A stretch of 64,000 bases of DNA, from assembly GCA_013822345.1 (NCBI GenBank), contig PNKH01000013.1, forward strand, positions 34,441 through 98,440, in the 5' to 3' direction. Origin of the DNA: Isosphaera sp. Lineage in GTDB: Bacteria > Planctomycetota > Planctomycetia > Gemmatales > Gemmataceae. The notes beneath the pieces were generated by a model. That model did not search any database. It was not told the DNA's origin and saw nothing but the letters and a program-made list of their open reading frames with translations. The translations under genes were made by a program, and so were the position numbers. Shown in pieces: positions 8,659 to 17,050 of this stretch. Each line of letters begins with the position of its first letter. The first letter of the stretch is position 1.

Positions 8659-9107
8659 GGCAGCGGGTGCCGGGTCATGCTATCCGGCGGCGGATCGTCC
8701 GGCCGCGCGGCGTTCAGGAAGTGGTGCAGCGGGGCGTAGTGCCAGCCGGTGCCGTGGGCGTCGGCGACCGCCTTCAGCCTCGCGACGGCGTCTTCCGTGA
8801 TCTCGGCCATCCGGGCTTCGTAGGACGGGTCGCAGAAGTAGACGCGGCAGCCGAGGGGGCGCGACTCGCGGGCGGTGCAGAGCCGGTCGACCTGGAACGG
8901 GCAGCCGTCGCGGGACGCCGGCCGGGCGAACGGCGGGGCGGCTTCGAGCAGCAGTTCCGCCTCGAAGTGGGAGATGAACAGGGTGTGGCCGTACTCGGTG
9001 AACCGGCAGCAGCGGCCGGACGCGTCGCAGCGCGGCCCGGCGGCCGCGACCGCCGCGTCGGCGGCCGCGTACACGGCCAAGACTTCCGCCCGCACCTCGG
9101 GAGTCAT
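8631..9107 (-). CDS. YkgJ-like cysteine-cluster protein
   Basis: A 158-aa cytoplasmic protein resembling the YkgJ/UPF0153 metal-chelating family. It has the cluster CDASGRCC at about residues 27-34, then CPFQ, CTARESRPLGC and FCDPSYE, giving about seven cysteines with the spacing of a Zn or Fe-S site. Function of the family is unknown. The protein ends VVPSEPEA; these last residues and the stop lie inside the 8576-8658 palindrome, so its natural C terminus has probably been replaced or extended. ATG 9107 is preceded by CTGAGGCG. The gene follows thyX by 20 bases and is probably co-transcribed with it. Confidence 0.8.
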   Translation of the reverse strand: MTPEVRAEVLAVYAAADAAVAAAGPRCDASGRCCRFTEYGHTLFISHFEAELLLEAAPPFARPASRDGCPFQVDRLCTARESRPLGCRVYFCDPSYEARMAEITEDAVARLKAVADAHGTGWHYAPLHHFLNAARPDDPPPDSMTRHPLPVVPSEPEA

Positions 9108-9127
9108 CGCCTCAGGATAGCAGCCGG

Positions 9128-9967
9128 TCACACCTTCTTGTAGGGCGTGGTCAACTCGAAGGTGCCGTCCGGGAGGGGGACGCGGGTGTAGTCGCCGAAC
9201 AGGTTCGGGCTGTCCTTCTGAAGGAGGTCGAGGAGCTTGCCGGCGAGCTTGCGGATCTCCGGCTCGGCGTGGCGGCTGCCCCGCTGCTCGAGGAAGTGCC
9301 GGAGGGCGCGGGCGTTGGCGGTGACGAAGATCTTCGTCTCGGTGGCGTTCGGCAGGACGCTCCGGGCGGCTTGGCGGGCGGCCTTCCGGCGGGCGGTGCG
9401 GTCGGACCCGTCGGCGAGCATCGCGGCGGCCGCGGCCTGAGGGTCGGCAAGCTTGGCGTTCAGCATCTCGGCGAGTCGGACGTACGCGGCATGGGCATTG
9501 GTCACCGCTTCGAGCCAGACGGCGTGCAGTTCCGGGTCGGCCGCGATCACGTCGGGCTCGACGTACTCCGCGGCGGACTCGTCCACGTACCGCTGAGAAA
9601 GCTGGCTGTACGCCCACCCGGACCGATGACGCACCCACTCATGCGTCAAGCTACGCGAGATGCCGGTGACGACGAAGTTCCAGACCGCGTGCTCCAGCAC
9701 CGACCCGTGCCCGACTTCCTTGATGTGATTCAGGTAAGCGCTGTTCCCGCCCGGCCTCGGCCGGGCGTAGCTGAGGTAGCACAACCGGCCGGCCGACTCG
9801 GCGAGCACCTCGGCCGCGACCTCGCTGTCGCTCTCCCAACTCACCCCGTGGTTATTCAGGAAGCGATCGAGTTCCGCGTCGTCGGTCGTCTGGCGGCCGA
9901 CAACGTAGACGGTAGGCTCGGTGATGATGCGAACGTCGGCGTCCAACTTGGAGGCAACCGAGACCAT
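9128..9967 (-). CDS. thyX: FAD-dependent thymidylate synthase ThyX
   Basis: A 279-aa enzyme that makes dTMP from dUMP with methylenetetrahydrofolate, NADPH and FAD. The ThyX signature is present as RHRSGWAYSQLSQRY (about residues 111-125). By my count there are eight residues between RHR and the reactive Ser rather than the classical seven. Other family features are GHGSVLEHAVWNF and the C-terminal TKIFVTANARALRHFLEQR segment that binds dUMP/FAD. ATG 9967 was chosen; the frame also opens at TTG 10003, which is less likely. ThyX regenerates tetrahydrofolate directly, so the organism need not have a classical DHFR; compare the HPPK-SDR fusion at 17612. Confidence 0.93.
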   Translation of the reverse strand: MVSVASKLDADVRIITEPTVYVVGRQTTDDAELDRFLNNHGVSWESDSEVAAEVLAESAGRLCYLSYARPRPGGNSAYLNHIKEVGHGSVLEHAVWNFVVTGISRSLTHEWVRHRSGWAYSQLSQRYVDESAAEYVEPDVIAADPELHAVWLEAVTNAHAAYVRLAEMLNAKLADPQAAAAAMLADGSDRTARRKAARQAARSVLPNATETKIFVTANARALRHFLEQRGSRHAEPEIRKLAGKLLDLLQKDSPNLFGDYTRVPLPDGTFELTTPYKKV

Positions 9968-10072
9968 GGCGGGCCCATCCTTGGCATACGGGACACCGCA
10001 CAAGTCGTCCTCCCGCCGAGCCCCATGGCACTCATTCTCCCGACAAGGTTGGGGACGCCCTATTGACGGCCC

Positions 10073-11575
10073 CTACGACAGGTCCGGCCGCACCAACCGC
10101 TCGGGCCGGCCGGCGCGGGCCAGGACCGCCTCGGCGGCCAGGTACCCGCTGCGGACCGCCCCCTCCATCGTCGCCGGCCAGCCGGTCGCGGTCCAGTCGC
10201 CGGCGAGGACCAGGTTCGGCACCGGCGACGCCTGCGCCGGCCGCCACCGGTCCACGCCGGGGACCGCACTGAACGTCGCGGCGTGCTCCGTCACCACCTT
10301 CGACCGCAGCACCGCCGCCCGCCCCGCCGCCGGGAACACCCGCCCGAGTTCGTCCGCGACCCGCCGCCGGACCTCGTCCCGGCCCAGCTCGCGCAGCCCC
10401 CGCGACGCGCTCACCACCACCTGCACATAATGTTCCCCCGGCGCCACCTCGCCGCGGCCGAACACCCACTGCCCGACGCAGTCGACGAGCACCGCGTGCG
10501 GCACCGGCAGCACCGGCCGGTCGTACCACAGGTGGACGCTGGTGATCGGCGACGCGGCCAGGTTGCCGACCTTGGCGAAGTACGGGTCTCGCGCCAGCTC
10601 GTCCGGCAGCAGGTCGGCGACCCGGTCGAACGACACCGCCAGGACGTACCAGTCGGACTCGACGGCCGAGCCGTCGCGGAGGCGGAGGCGGGAGACGGGT
10701 GGCGAACCCGGGCGGGCGGACGTGGGACCCAGGCCGTTGGCCTGGGCTGAGGGAGCCCGCCCCTTCGGGGCTTCTTGAGGGCCGAAGGCCCGCCCTCCCT
10801 CAGCCCAGGCCAACGGCCTGGGTCCCACGTCCGCGTCACTCCCCGTCGCTGACGCCCCGGGTTCGCCCATCTCCACCGCCCGCACCCCCGCGTTCTCCCG
10901 CAGCTCGACGCCGCGGCGGGCCAGCCACCCGCGCAACTCGTCGCCGTACAGCCGGCCGAGCGGGACCGACGGGACGTGGACGACGAACCCGTCCCGGTGG
11001 CGGAGGAAGCCGTCGACGAACACCTTCCGGGCGTACTTCAGGCCGAGCCGGTCGACGGTCTCGTTCAGGGCGCTGACGAGGACGACGCCCCAGAACCGGG
11101 CGACCGTCCGCGGGGTCTGGCGGTGGGCGAGGAGCCACGGCAACAGCGGCGGATCGGCGTCCGGCGCCTCGCGGACGAGGGCGAGCATCCCCCAGGCGAC
11201 CCGGAGCTTCTCGGCCGGGGTGAGGTAGTGCGCCCCGAGCAGCGCCCGGCCGAGGTGGAACGGGGCCGGCCACGGGTCGGCCTGGAACACGCTGCGGCGG
11301 CGGTCCGGGGTGACGAAGTGGAGCCGCGGCTGCGGGGTCAGGAGGTGCTCGACGCCGAGGGTGCGGAAGAAGTGGGCGAGGTTGGTGCAGCAGCCCATGC
11401 TGACGTGCTGGCAGGCGTCGACGAGGTGACCGGTCTCGGGGTCGGTGAACGACCCGGCCCGCCCGCCGAGCCGCTGCCGGGACTCGAGTACCGTCACCCG
11501 GAACCCGCGCGGGGCCAGCGCCGCCGCACACGCCAGCCCGGCCAGCCCGCCGCCGACCACCGCCACCCGGTTCAC
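10073..11575 (-). CDS. hpnE: Hydroxysqualene dehydroxylase HpnE, with in-frame palindromic insertion
   Basis: A 500-aa FAD-dependent amine-oxidase-fold enzyme of the HpnE type, which completes squalene synthesis from farnesyl diphosphate for hopanoid or sterol production. The dinucleotide fold VAVVGGGLAGLACAAAL is at residues 4-20, followed by LESRQRLGGRAGSF (30-43), the family phrase ACQHVSMGCCTNL (54-66) and a C-terminal FAD motif LAGDWTATGWPATMEGAVRSG. Residues about 240-293 are foreign to the family: they are encoded by an element with perfect 40-bp arms (10716-10834) and read DADVGPRPLAWAE…, without frameshift. GTG 11575 has CCAGGAGG 5 bases upstream, and this Shine-Dalgarno is the end of another palindrome. 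HpnC and HpnD are not in the window. Confidence 0.88.
   Translation of the reverse strand: MNRVAVVGGGLAGLACAAALAPRGFRVTVLESRQRLGGRAGSFTDPETGHLVDACQHVSMGCCTNLAHFFRTLGVEHLLTPQPRLHFVTPDRRRSVFQADPWPAPFHLGRALLGAHYLTPAEKLRVAWGMLALVREAPDADPPLLPWLLAHRQTPRTVARFWGVVLVSALNETVDRLGLKYARKVFVDGFLRHRDGFVVHVPSVPLGRLYGDELRGWLARRGVELRENAGVRAVEMGEPGASATGSDADVGPRPLAWAEGGRAFGPQEAPKGRAPSAQANGLGPTSARPGSPPVSRLRLRDGSAVESDWYVLAVSFDRVADLLPDELARDPYFAKVGNLAASPITSVHLWYDRPVLPVPHAVLVDCVGQWVFGRGEVAPGEHYVQVVVSASRGLRELGRDEVRRRVADELGRVFPAAGRAAVLRSKVVTEHAATFSAVPGVDRWRPAQASPVPNLVLAGDWTATGWPATMEGAVRSGYLAAEAVLARAGRPERLVRPDLS
10716..10834. repeat. Palindromic element, perfect 40-bp arms, inside hpnE
   Basis: Arms 10716-10755 and 10795-10834 match perfectly as inverted repeats around a 39-base loop, and the loop contains a further short stem (CCCCTTCGGGG). 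A weaker outer pairing (GGCGAACCCGGG near 10701-10712 with CCCGGGTTCGCC near 10856-10867) brackets it. The whole element is in frame within hpnE and adds about 50 residues. Confidence 0.93.
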
Positions 11576-11579
11576 GCCC

Positions 11580-11702
11580 GCCTCCTGGAGCGCGGCCGTC
11601 CCGGCCGCTGCCACCGACCCCCGCCCGGCCGCGACACGGACGGCCGTCGACGCCCCCGAACCGGAGACGCGGTGCGGCCGGGACGGCCGCGCTCCAGGAG
11701 GC
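11580..11702. repeat. Palindromic element family B, perfect 29-bp arms
   Basis: Arms 11580-11608 and 11674-11702 are exact inverted repeats with a 65-base loop. The family B word is TGGAGCGCGGCCGTCCCGGC. One end provides the CAGGAGG Shine-Dalgarno of hpnE, and the other end lies 8 bases from the stop of the GNAT gene. Other copies are at 27045-27106 and 36511-36635. Confidence 0.92.
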
Positions 11703-11710
11703 CGGTTCCC

Positions 11711-12214
11711 TCACTCGACATCCTTCGGCCGGCCGGGGAGCGGGTACTCCTCCATCACGAGGTGGCCGGTCTCGGCCATCCCGAGCGACCGGTACGTCTC
11801 CTGCGCCCGGGCGTTGTCCCGCTCGACGTACAGCCGGATGCCGATCACGGTCGGGTCGGCGGCGGCCTGCCGGGCGACCTCCCGGTACAGGGCCCGGAAC
11901 ACCCCCCCGCGGCGGGCCCCGTCCCGGACGTACACGCTCTGCACCCACCAGAACCAGCCGTTCCGCCAGTCGCTCCACTCGAACGTCACCATCACCTGGC
12001 CGACCACCTCGCCGCCCGACTCGGCGACGGTGTAGAACCCGCGGGCCGGGTCGGCGAACACCCCGCGGACCCCGGCCGACACCACCTCCGGGCGGAGCCG
12101 CTTGTGCTCCGTCTCCCACGCCAGGGCGGCGTTGAACGCGACCAGCACGTCGGCGTCGGCCGGCGTCGCCCGCCGGACCGTCAGCCCGGCCGGGCCTTCC
12201 CCCTGACCGGTCAT
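11711..12214 (-). CDS. GNAT-family N-acetyltransferase
   Basis: A 167-aa acetyltransferase that would use acetyl-CoA to acylate an unknown amine. It opens LTVRRATPADADVLVAF, typical of GNAT proteins, and has the central strand GGEVVGQVMVTFEWSDWRNG. The acetyl-CoA loop follows YVRDGARRGGVFRALY, a relaxed form of QxxGxG/A, and the late helix is ERDNARAQETYRSLGM. Its ATG overlaps the stop of the upstream gene by 4 bases (ATGA), so the two are translationally coupled. A family B palindrome follows. Confidence 0.87.
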   Translation of the reverse strand: MTGQGEGPAGLTVRRATPADADVLVAFNAALAWETEHKRLRPEVVSAGVRGVFADPARGFYTVAESGGEVVGQVMVTFEWSDWRNGWFWWVQSVYVRDGARRGGVFRALYREVARQAAADPTVIGIRLYVERDNARAQETYRSLGMAETGHLVMEEYPLPGRPKDVE

Positions 12215-13224
12215 TCGACCCTCCGGAACGTGGCGGTCGGGGCGACGAACCCGGCGGTCACGTCCGGCTTCCCCTTCCCCTCGGTCACCCGGTACTCGAC
12301 GGTCGCGGTCCCGCGGACGGCGGCCACCTTGAGCGACCCGGTCGGCTGCAGGTGGACCGTCACCTTGGTGTCCACCCCGTTCACGTCCCCCTTCAGGTCG
12401 ACGGTCCGGGCGGTGATGGTGACCTGGGCCCCGCCGTCGATCCGCGACCCGGGCTTGGCCTCGGTCGTGGCGTAGTGGGTCCGCACCTCCCCGCCGGGGG
12501 CGTGGAGGTCGAGGACCGCCTTCTCGCCGACCTGGGCGTGGACCATGACCGCCCCGCCCGGGGCGTTCACCTTGAGCACCGACCCGCCGGCCACCCGCCC
12601 CGCGACCGAGACGGTCGCGGCCTGGAGCCCGGACGCGTCGACCACGTCCCCGGCGTCCATCCCGTAGACGGTGAGCGACTTGAGCCGGCCCTTGAGGACG
12701 TACTTCACCCCCTTCTTCGTCGCCGTCGGGACGGTGTACGTCTGCTCCGGATCGTCGAAGATCATGGTGACCAGGCCGGGGGTGTGGATCACCTGGACGG
12801 CCCGCGGGTCGGGGGCGACGGCGGGCCCCGGCTCGCGCGGCGGGGGGGCGACCTCGACCTGCGGCGGGCGGGCCGGCAGGTCCGGGACGGGCGGGGGCGG
12901 GGCGGGCGGCTCGGCACGAACAACCCGCGGCGCGGGCGGGAACGCGGCCCGCCACCCGGCCACCCCGCCGACCCCGGCGGCCGCCCCGACCAGGAAGACG
13001 GCGGCCCACACCCGGCCCCGCGGGGCGCCGGGCCGGGCGTCCCGGTGGCGGTCGAACTCGCCCGCGTCGGCCGGCAGCCCGGCGGTCGGGTCCGGCCGGT
13101 CCGGGGCGGGCGGGAGCGCGACCGCGGCCGGGGCGGTGTTCGACGCGCACACCGGGCACGGGGCGGTCCCGACCAGGGCTTCCTCCCGGGGCAGCCCGCA
13201 CCCGGGGCACGGGGTCATCGACAT
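12211..13224 (-). CDS. Zinc-ribbon, single-pass protein with auto-adhesin-like C-terminal domain
   Basis: A 337-aa protein of no firmly recognised family. An N-terminal zinc ribbon (CPGCG…CPVC, residues 4-27) would face the cytoplasm. One hydrophobic helix follows (VWAAVFLVGAAAGVGGVAGW), then a Pro-rich stretch. The C-terminal half is made of short beta-strand repeats, such as LKSLTVYGMDAGDVVDASG and VLKVNAPGGAVMVHAQVG, suggesting a right-handed beta structure similar to DUF2807-type domains. ATG 13224 (or 13218) is preferred over ATG 13275, because a TACAAT -10 element overlaps 13275. The C terminus overlaps the GNAT gene. Confidence 0.65.
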   Translation of the reverse strand: MSMTPCPGCGLPREEALVGTAPCPVCASNTAPAAVALPPAPDRPDPTAGLPADAGEFDRHRDARPGAPRGRVWAAVFLVGAAAGVGGVAGWRAAFPPAPRVVRAEPPAPPPPVPDLPARPPQVEVAPPPREPGPAVAPDPRAVQVIHTPGLVTMIFDDPEQTYTVPTATKKGVKYVLKGRLKSLTVYGMDAGDVVDASGLQAATVSVAGRVAGGSVLKVNAPGGAVMVHAQVGEKAVLDLHAPGGEVRTHYATTEAKPGSRIDGGAQVTITARTVDLKGDVNGVDTKVTVHLQPTGSLKVAAVRGTATVEYRVTEGKGKPDVTAGFVAPTATFRRVE

Positions 13225-13273
13225 CGGGCGCGTCTCGTGGGGCGGGCTCGCGCCGGCGGGGCCGGTCGGGGCC

Positions 13274-13279
13274 ATTGTA
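13274..13279 (-). promoter_or_regulatory. Putative -10 element (TACAAT), minus strand
   Basis: On the minus strand TACAAT lies about 50 bases before ATG 13224 and overlaps the earlier ATG 13275, which argues for the later start. No clear -35 is visible. Confidence 0.4.
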
Positions 13280-13310
13280 TCGGCCGCGCCCCGCGGCCGC
13301 GACCCGGCCG

Positions 13311-14003
13311 TTACGCCCGCCCGGCGACCGCGGCGGCGGTGTCCGCGACGACCGCCTCGACCCGGTCGGTCACGTCCCGGAAGTACGGGTCCGGGAGTTC
13401 CAGGATGTCGCCGGGGGCGTACCGGGATTTAACCCCGGCCTTGGCCGCGTAGACCGCGTTCACCACCCCCTTGTTGTGGACGAGCACGTCCCGGCCGGCC
13501 TTCGCTTCCGCCAGCTCCGCCGCCGCGTCGGCCGACGGCCCCGGCACCCCGACCAGCTTCCGCAGGTAGTCGAACCAGTCGGCCACCCGCCGGTACTTCA
13601 CGTCGTTCAACTCCTTTTCGATCACGCCGCGGAGCACGGCGTCCTTGTCTGGGGCGTCGAGTACCGTCCCGAGTTCGACCTGCTTGCGGAGGAGGATGCC
13701 GGGGTGCGCGGTGAGCCAGCGGGCGAGGAGGTCGAAGACGAACGCCTCGAAGGTCGTGAGCACCTGCTGGAACGTCGCCGGCTTGAGGTAGTTGTCGAGG
13801 TAGCCCTCGATCCGCGGCACGATCTCGGCCTGGTCCGCGACCGTCCCCTTGGCTGGGTTCCGCGACGTGAACCGCCGCCCGGTGCCGACATCGTCCTCGA
13901 TCAACTTCCAGACGGTGCGGCTCTGGTAGTAGTAGTCCAGCACCGCGACCAGGGCGGCGCGGGTGTCGGCCCCGAGCTTGTGGATGTCGTCGGCGAGGGC
14001 CAC
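13311..14003 (-). CDS. HEPN-like protein (candidate RNase or toxin)
   Basis: A 230-aa, mostly helical cytoplasmic protein. Near its C terminus the sequence GRDVLVHNKGVVNAVY contains the R-x4-H motif, followed by the HNxGxV(N/D) pattern typical of HEPN RNase-type domains. Upstream helices are FEAFVFDLLARWL and DWFDYLRKLVGV. Family knowledge: such proteins often cleave RNA and act in toxin-antitoxin or abortive defence systems. Here that is an inference from one motif. GTG 14003 has GGAGG 6 bases upstream, and the Shine-Dalgarno overlaps the stop of the 80-aa gene in front, so the two genes form an operon with a 12-base gap. Confidence 0.6.
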   Translation of the reverse strand: MALADDIHKLGADTRAALVAVLDYYYQSRTVWKLIEDDVGTGRRFTSRNPAKGTVADQAEIVPRIEGYLDNYLKPATFQQVLTTFEAFVFDLLARWLTAHPGILLRKQVELGTVLDAPDKDAVLRGVIEKELNDVKYRRVADWFDYLRKLVGVPGPSADAAAELAEAKAGRDVLVHNKGVVNAVYAAKAGVKSRYAPGDILELPDPYFRDVTDRVEAVVADTAAAVAGRA

Positions 14004-14015
14004 GCCGCGCCTCCG

Positions 14016-14258
14016 TCAGGGCAGGGTGTCGAGCAACCGCTGGACAAGGTCCAGATCCGCCTTGACGCTCAGCACGAGCCGGGAGATGTACGGTCCCCCG
14101 TCCGACGAGATCTCGATGTCGTCCATCCAGTACGGTACGCCGTGCTGGTCCAGCACCGCACGGGCCTCGGGCACCCGGTCGCTGAGGAGGGAGAACGACC
14201 CCCCCCCGCCCTCCCGACGGCGGACCTCGACGCGCTTCTGGTTCCTCGGGTCGGTCAT
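14016..14258 (-). CDS. Small 80-aa protein upstream of the HEPN-like gene
   Basis: A small, charged, soluble protein not recognised as a known family. It starts with an Arg-rich strand (KRVEVRRREGGGG), followed by FSLLSDRVPEARAVLDQHGVPYW and two strands (MDDIEISSDGG, SRLVLSVKADLDLVQRLLD), suggesting a small alpha/beta fold. ATG 14258 has GGAGGA 7 bases upstream, and a TACAAT -10 (14284-14289) lies 25 bases upstream, so the pair has its own promoter. Position and size fit an antitoxin or regulatory partner of the HEPN-like protein, but nothing in the sequence proves this. Confidence 0.6.
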   Translation of the reverse strand: MTDPRNQKRVEVRRREGGGGSFSLLSDRVPEARAVLDQHGVPYWMDDIEISSDGGPYISRLVLSVKADLDLVQRLLDTLP

Positions 14259-14283
14259 CGGCGGTCCTCCTCCGGGCCCCCGG

Positions 14284-14289
14284 ATTGTA
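14284..14289 (-). promoter_or_regulatory. Putative extended -10 promoter (TGGTACAAT), minus strand
   Basis: Read on the minus strand, TACAAT is preceded by TGG, which makes an extended -10. It lies 25 bases before the 80-aa gene's ATG and probably drives the two-gene HEPN-like module. Confidence 0.45.
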
Positions 14290-14299
14290 CCACGCCCGG

Positions 14300-15577
14300 T
14301 CACGCCCCGGCGACGACCGGCAGGACGTACGGCCCCTTCGGGATGACCGCCACCGTCGCCCCGGGGCCGTACCCCGCCAGCGCCTCCGCCACCGCCGCCT
14401 CCACCGACTCCGCCGGCTCCACCCGGCACCGCCGCAGCACCTCCGCCGGCAGCCCGCCCGACACCACCCTCACCCGGCAGTGCGCCAGCACCTTGTTCAG
14501 CATCACCAGCTGCCACTCGTCCATCTCGCAGGTATCGCCGGCGGCCGGCTTCGCGTACCGCCCGCCCTCCTCGTACTCCCGCAGCCGCTCCCGGAACTCC
14601 GGGCTCCCCAGCCCCTCCGTCAGGCTCGCCGCCAGCACGATCGTGCCGCCCTTCTTCACCACCGGCATCGCCCCGGTCAGCCCCTTCACCGCCTGGTACC
14701 ACGTCGTGTCCAGCGGGTACCCGGCGCAGCTCGTCACCACCACGTCGGCCGGGGCCGGCACCGTCGCCTTGACCACCTCCCGGCAGAACCGCACCCCTTC
14801 CTCCCACGCCTTCACCATGTCCCCCGCCCCGAGCCACGTCACCTTCCGCTTCCCGTCGATGCACACGTTTACGATGAAGTCGCACCCGGCCATCTTCGCG
14901 ATGAGCGTGTTCTCCTCGTGCACCGGGTTCCCGTCCACGCTCCCGCAGTCCGCCTTCGGGTGCTGGAGGAACCGCGGGCCGTGCCACACCTTGACCGTCT
15001 CCAGCGCCGCGATCCCCGGGCAGACCAGCTTCCGCCCGCCGCTGTACCCGGCCATCAGGTGCGGCTCGATCAGCCCGGTCGTGATCTTCAGCTCCGCCCG
15101 GGTGTACCGCTTGTCGATCCACGCCGGCACCCCGTTCGGCGTCGTCCCGAGGTACTCGTGCTCGTCGCGTTCCTTCCCGTGGTGATTCTCGCACCGATAG
15201 TTCGCGGCCACCTCCGGGCCGACCAACTCGACCAACTCGTCGCCCTCGTTCGGCCGGTGCAACCCTGTCGCGACGAGGATGGTGATGCCCGACCGCGGGA
15301 CGCCGGCGGCTTCGATCGTGCGGAGGATCGGCGGCAGGAGGAAGGCGTTCGGGACCGGGCGGGTGATGTCGCAGACGACGACGCAGGCGGTCTTCTTCCC
15401 GCGGGCCAGGTCGGAGAGCGGCGGGGTGCCGGTCGGGTGGGCGAGGGCGTCGTCGAGGGCGGCCGCCGGGTTCGGCAGCGGGTCGGCCGGGCGGATGGCC
15501 AGCGGCGGGGCGACCAGCCGGTCGTCCGGGAGGGTGACGTCGAGGCCGGTCTTGCCGTAGTCGAGGGTGACGCGCAT
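14300..15577 (-). CDS. larA: LarA-family nickel-dependent racemase
   Basis: A 425-aa member of the LarA (DUF2088) family. LarA interconverts 2-hydroxy-acid stereoisomers such as D/L-lactate using a covalently bound nickel pincer cofactor. Family motifs are CDITRPVPN (residues 68-76), [11 protein letters not shown] and [18 protein letters not shown], which includes the Lys that carries the cofactor. The His-rich segment [15 protein letters not shown] fits the substrate and nickel site. No larB, larC or larE cofactor genes are adjacent, so they must lie elsewhere, or the substrate may not be lactate. A minus-strand TAAGAT -10 (15620-15625) lies 43 bases upstream. Confidence 0.87.
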   Translation of the reverse strand: MRVTLDYGKTGLDVTLPDDRLVAPPLAIRPADPLPNPAAALDDALAHPTGTPPLSDLARGKKTACVVVCDITRPVPNAFLLPPILRTIEAAGVPRSGITILVATGLHRPNEGDELVELVGPEVAANYRCENHHGKERDEHEYLGTTPNGVPAWIDKRYTRAELKITTGLIEPHLMAGYSGGRKLVCPGIAALETVKVWHGPRFLQHPKADCGSVDGNPVHEENTLIAKMAGCDFIVNVCIDGKRKVTWLGAGDMVKAWEEGVRFCREVVKATVPAPADVVVTSCAGYPLDTTWYQAVKGLTGAMPVVKKGGTIVLAASLTEGLGSPEFRERLREYEEGGRYAKPAAGDTCEMDEWQLVMLNKVLAHCRVRVVSGGLPAEVLRRCRVEPAESVEAAVAEALAGYGPGATVAVIPKGPYVLPVVAGA

Positions 15578-15619
15578 GTGCGGGCCGGGGTCGGTGGGAA
15601 GGTGGGTCGGTGTGAACCC

Positions 15620-15625
15620 ATCTTA
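15620..15625 (-). promoter_or_regulatory. Putative -10 element (GGTAAGAT), minus strand
   Basis: GGTAAGAT on the minus strand lies about 43 bases before the larA ATG. It resembles the GGTACAAT pattern seen before other genes here. No -35 is obvious. Confidence 0.35.
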
Positions 15626-15645
15626 CCCCGGCCCCGGCCCGGCGG

Positions 15646-16068
15646 TCACTTCAGGTCGATCTCCAGCGGCTGGCCGGCCTTCACCTCGGCGGTCACCCCG
15701 GACGTGTTGAAGTCGGCGAACCTCTCCGGGAGCGGGAACCACGCCCCGGGCGGGAGCTTCGGCGGCGGCGGGCCGCGGCGGTCGCCGGCGTCCGCCCCGC
15801 GCTTGGCCTCCGGGTTGCCGCTCACCACCCCGACCCGGACCGTCCCGGCCCGGACATCCGGGATGCTGAACCCCCCGTCCGGGGAGATCAGCCCCTGCCG
15901 GACGGTCCCGTCCGGGCCCGCCAGGGTGACCGTCCCCCACGCCACCGCCTTCCCCTGGAACGTCACCTTCCCGGCCGCGACCGTGGTCGCCGGCCCGCAC
16001 CCGGCGGCCGCCAGCAGGGCGGCGGCCAGCCCGAGCGCGGCGGCCCGGCGCTCAGAACCCGGCGCCAT
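15646..16068 (-). CDS. Lipoprotein paired with a DUF1559 gene
   Basis: A 140-aa putative lipoprotein. The signal sequence ends in the lipobox LLAAAGC (Cys about residue 24), so the protein should be lipidated and held at a membrane. The mature part reads [21 protein letters not shown] and [21 protein letters not shown], the strand pattern of the transthyretin/carboxypeptidase-regulatory-like domain that accompanies DUF1559 genes in planctomycetes. ATG 16068 has GGGAGG upstream and overlaps the end of the DUF1559 gene by 17 bases, showing one operon. Confidence 0.8.
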   Translation of the reverse strand: MAPGSERRAAALGLAAALLAAAGCGPATTVAAGKVTFQGKAVAWGTVTLAGPDGTVRQGLISPDGGFSIPDVRAGTVRVGVVSGNPEAKRGADAGDRRGPPPPKLPPGAWFPLPERFADFNTSGVTAEVKAGQPLEIDLK

Positions 16069-17050
16069 CGACCACCTCCCCGGCGTTCATGCTGGCCATC
16101 CGGACCAGGGTCGGGTTGGCGGCCGCGTACGACAGGAACCGGACCGACCCGTCGGCCAGCAGCCAGTTCCCGCCGCCGGTGTGGGTGCTCCAGAAGTGGG
16201 TGAACGAGCACGGCGACCCGACCTGGTCCGGGGCGAAGAACGCCGGCCGCGGGCACCCGGCCCCGTAGTAGTCGTCGTTGCTCGGGTGGGCCAGAAGGGT
16301 GTCGAAGTCGGTCGCGTACCACCACCCCCACCCCTCCTCCAGGTGGACCGGCCGCTCCCCGACCGCCACCGTGTTGCTCGTCCCGTCGGTCACCGACCCG
16401 ACCTTCACCGGCCTCCGGACGGTGGTCTGGTTGTAGGTGTGGACCGCGAACACCCCGTTCCGGGCGTTGCTCCCGATCCCCCCGGCCTCGGTCCACTCGT
16501 CGTTCCCGGTCACCCCGACGTAGTTCGCCAGGAACACCGTGTTCCCGCCGGACACCCCGCCCGTGTACGGGGTGTTCGCCCGCGGGTCGGACGGGCACTG
16601 GAGGACCGTCACCGGCTGCTGCCGCATCTGCCCGACCCCGGTGGTCAGCGGGCCGGCCGCGGTGTGCCCCTTGATCAGCCCCTGCCGGGCCTCCTGCTCC
16701 AGGTACGGGAGCAGCCGCACCGTCCACCCGCCGACGCTCCGCTCGGTCGACGGGAACGCGGCCGGGGTGGCCGACTGCCAGAACGTGTTGGTCGCCGACC
16801 GGACGGCGTTGTCCGACTGGTGCCGGACCGGCCGCGGGGCCGGGAACTCGCCCACCGCGTCGTGGTGGTTGTGCAGGGCGACCCCGATCTGCTTCAGGTT
16901 GTTCTGGCACTTGGCCCGGGCGGCCGCCTCCCGCACCTTCTGCACGGCCGGGAGCAAGAGCCCGATGAGGACGGCGATGATCGCGACCACGACCAGCAGC
17001 TCGATCAGGGTGAACCCGGGGCGGTGCGGGTTCGGCCGACGGACGGGCAT
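16052..17050 (-). CDS. DUF1559 prepilin-like protein
   Basis: A 332-aa protein with a prepilin leader ([12 protein letters not shown] then [20 protein letters not shown]) and the DUF1559 marks [34 protein letters not shown] and [17 protein letters not shown]. The N-terminal helix would be processed by prepilin peptidase and stay in the membrane; the C-terminal domain is external. ATG 17050 has GAGG upstream. The next gene downstream, overlapping by 17 bases, encodes a lipoprotein. The same two-gene arrangement recurs at 18895-20257. Confidence 0.92.
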   Translation of the reverse strand: MPVRRPNPHRPGFTLIELLVVVAIIAVLIGLLLPAVQKVREAAARAKCQNNLKQIGVALHNHHDAVGEFPAPRPVRHQSDNAVRSATNTFWQSATPAAFPSTERSVGGWTVRLLPYLEQEARQGLIKGHTAAGPLTTGVGQMRQQPVTVLQCPSDPRANTPYTGGVSGGNTVFLANYVGVTGNDEWTEAGGIGSNARNGVFAVHTYNQTTVRRPVKVGSVTDGTSNTVAVGERPVHLEEGWGWWYATDFDTLLAHPSNDDYYGAGCPRPAFFAPDQVGSPCSFTHFWSTHTGGGNWLLADGSVRFLSYAAANPTLVRMASMNAGEVVDGAGF

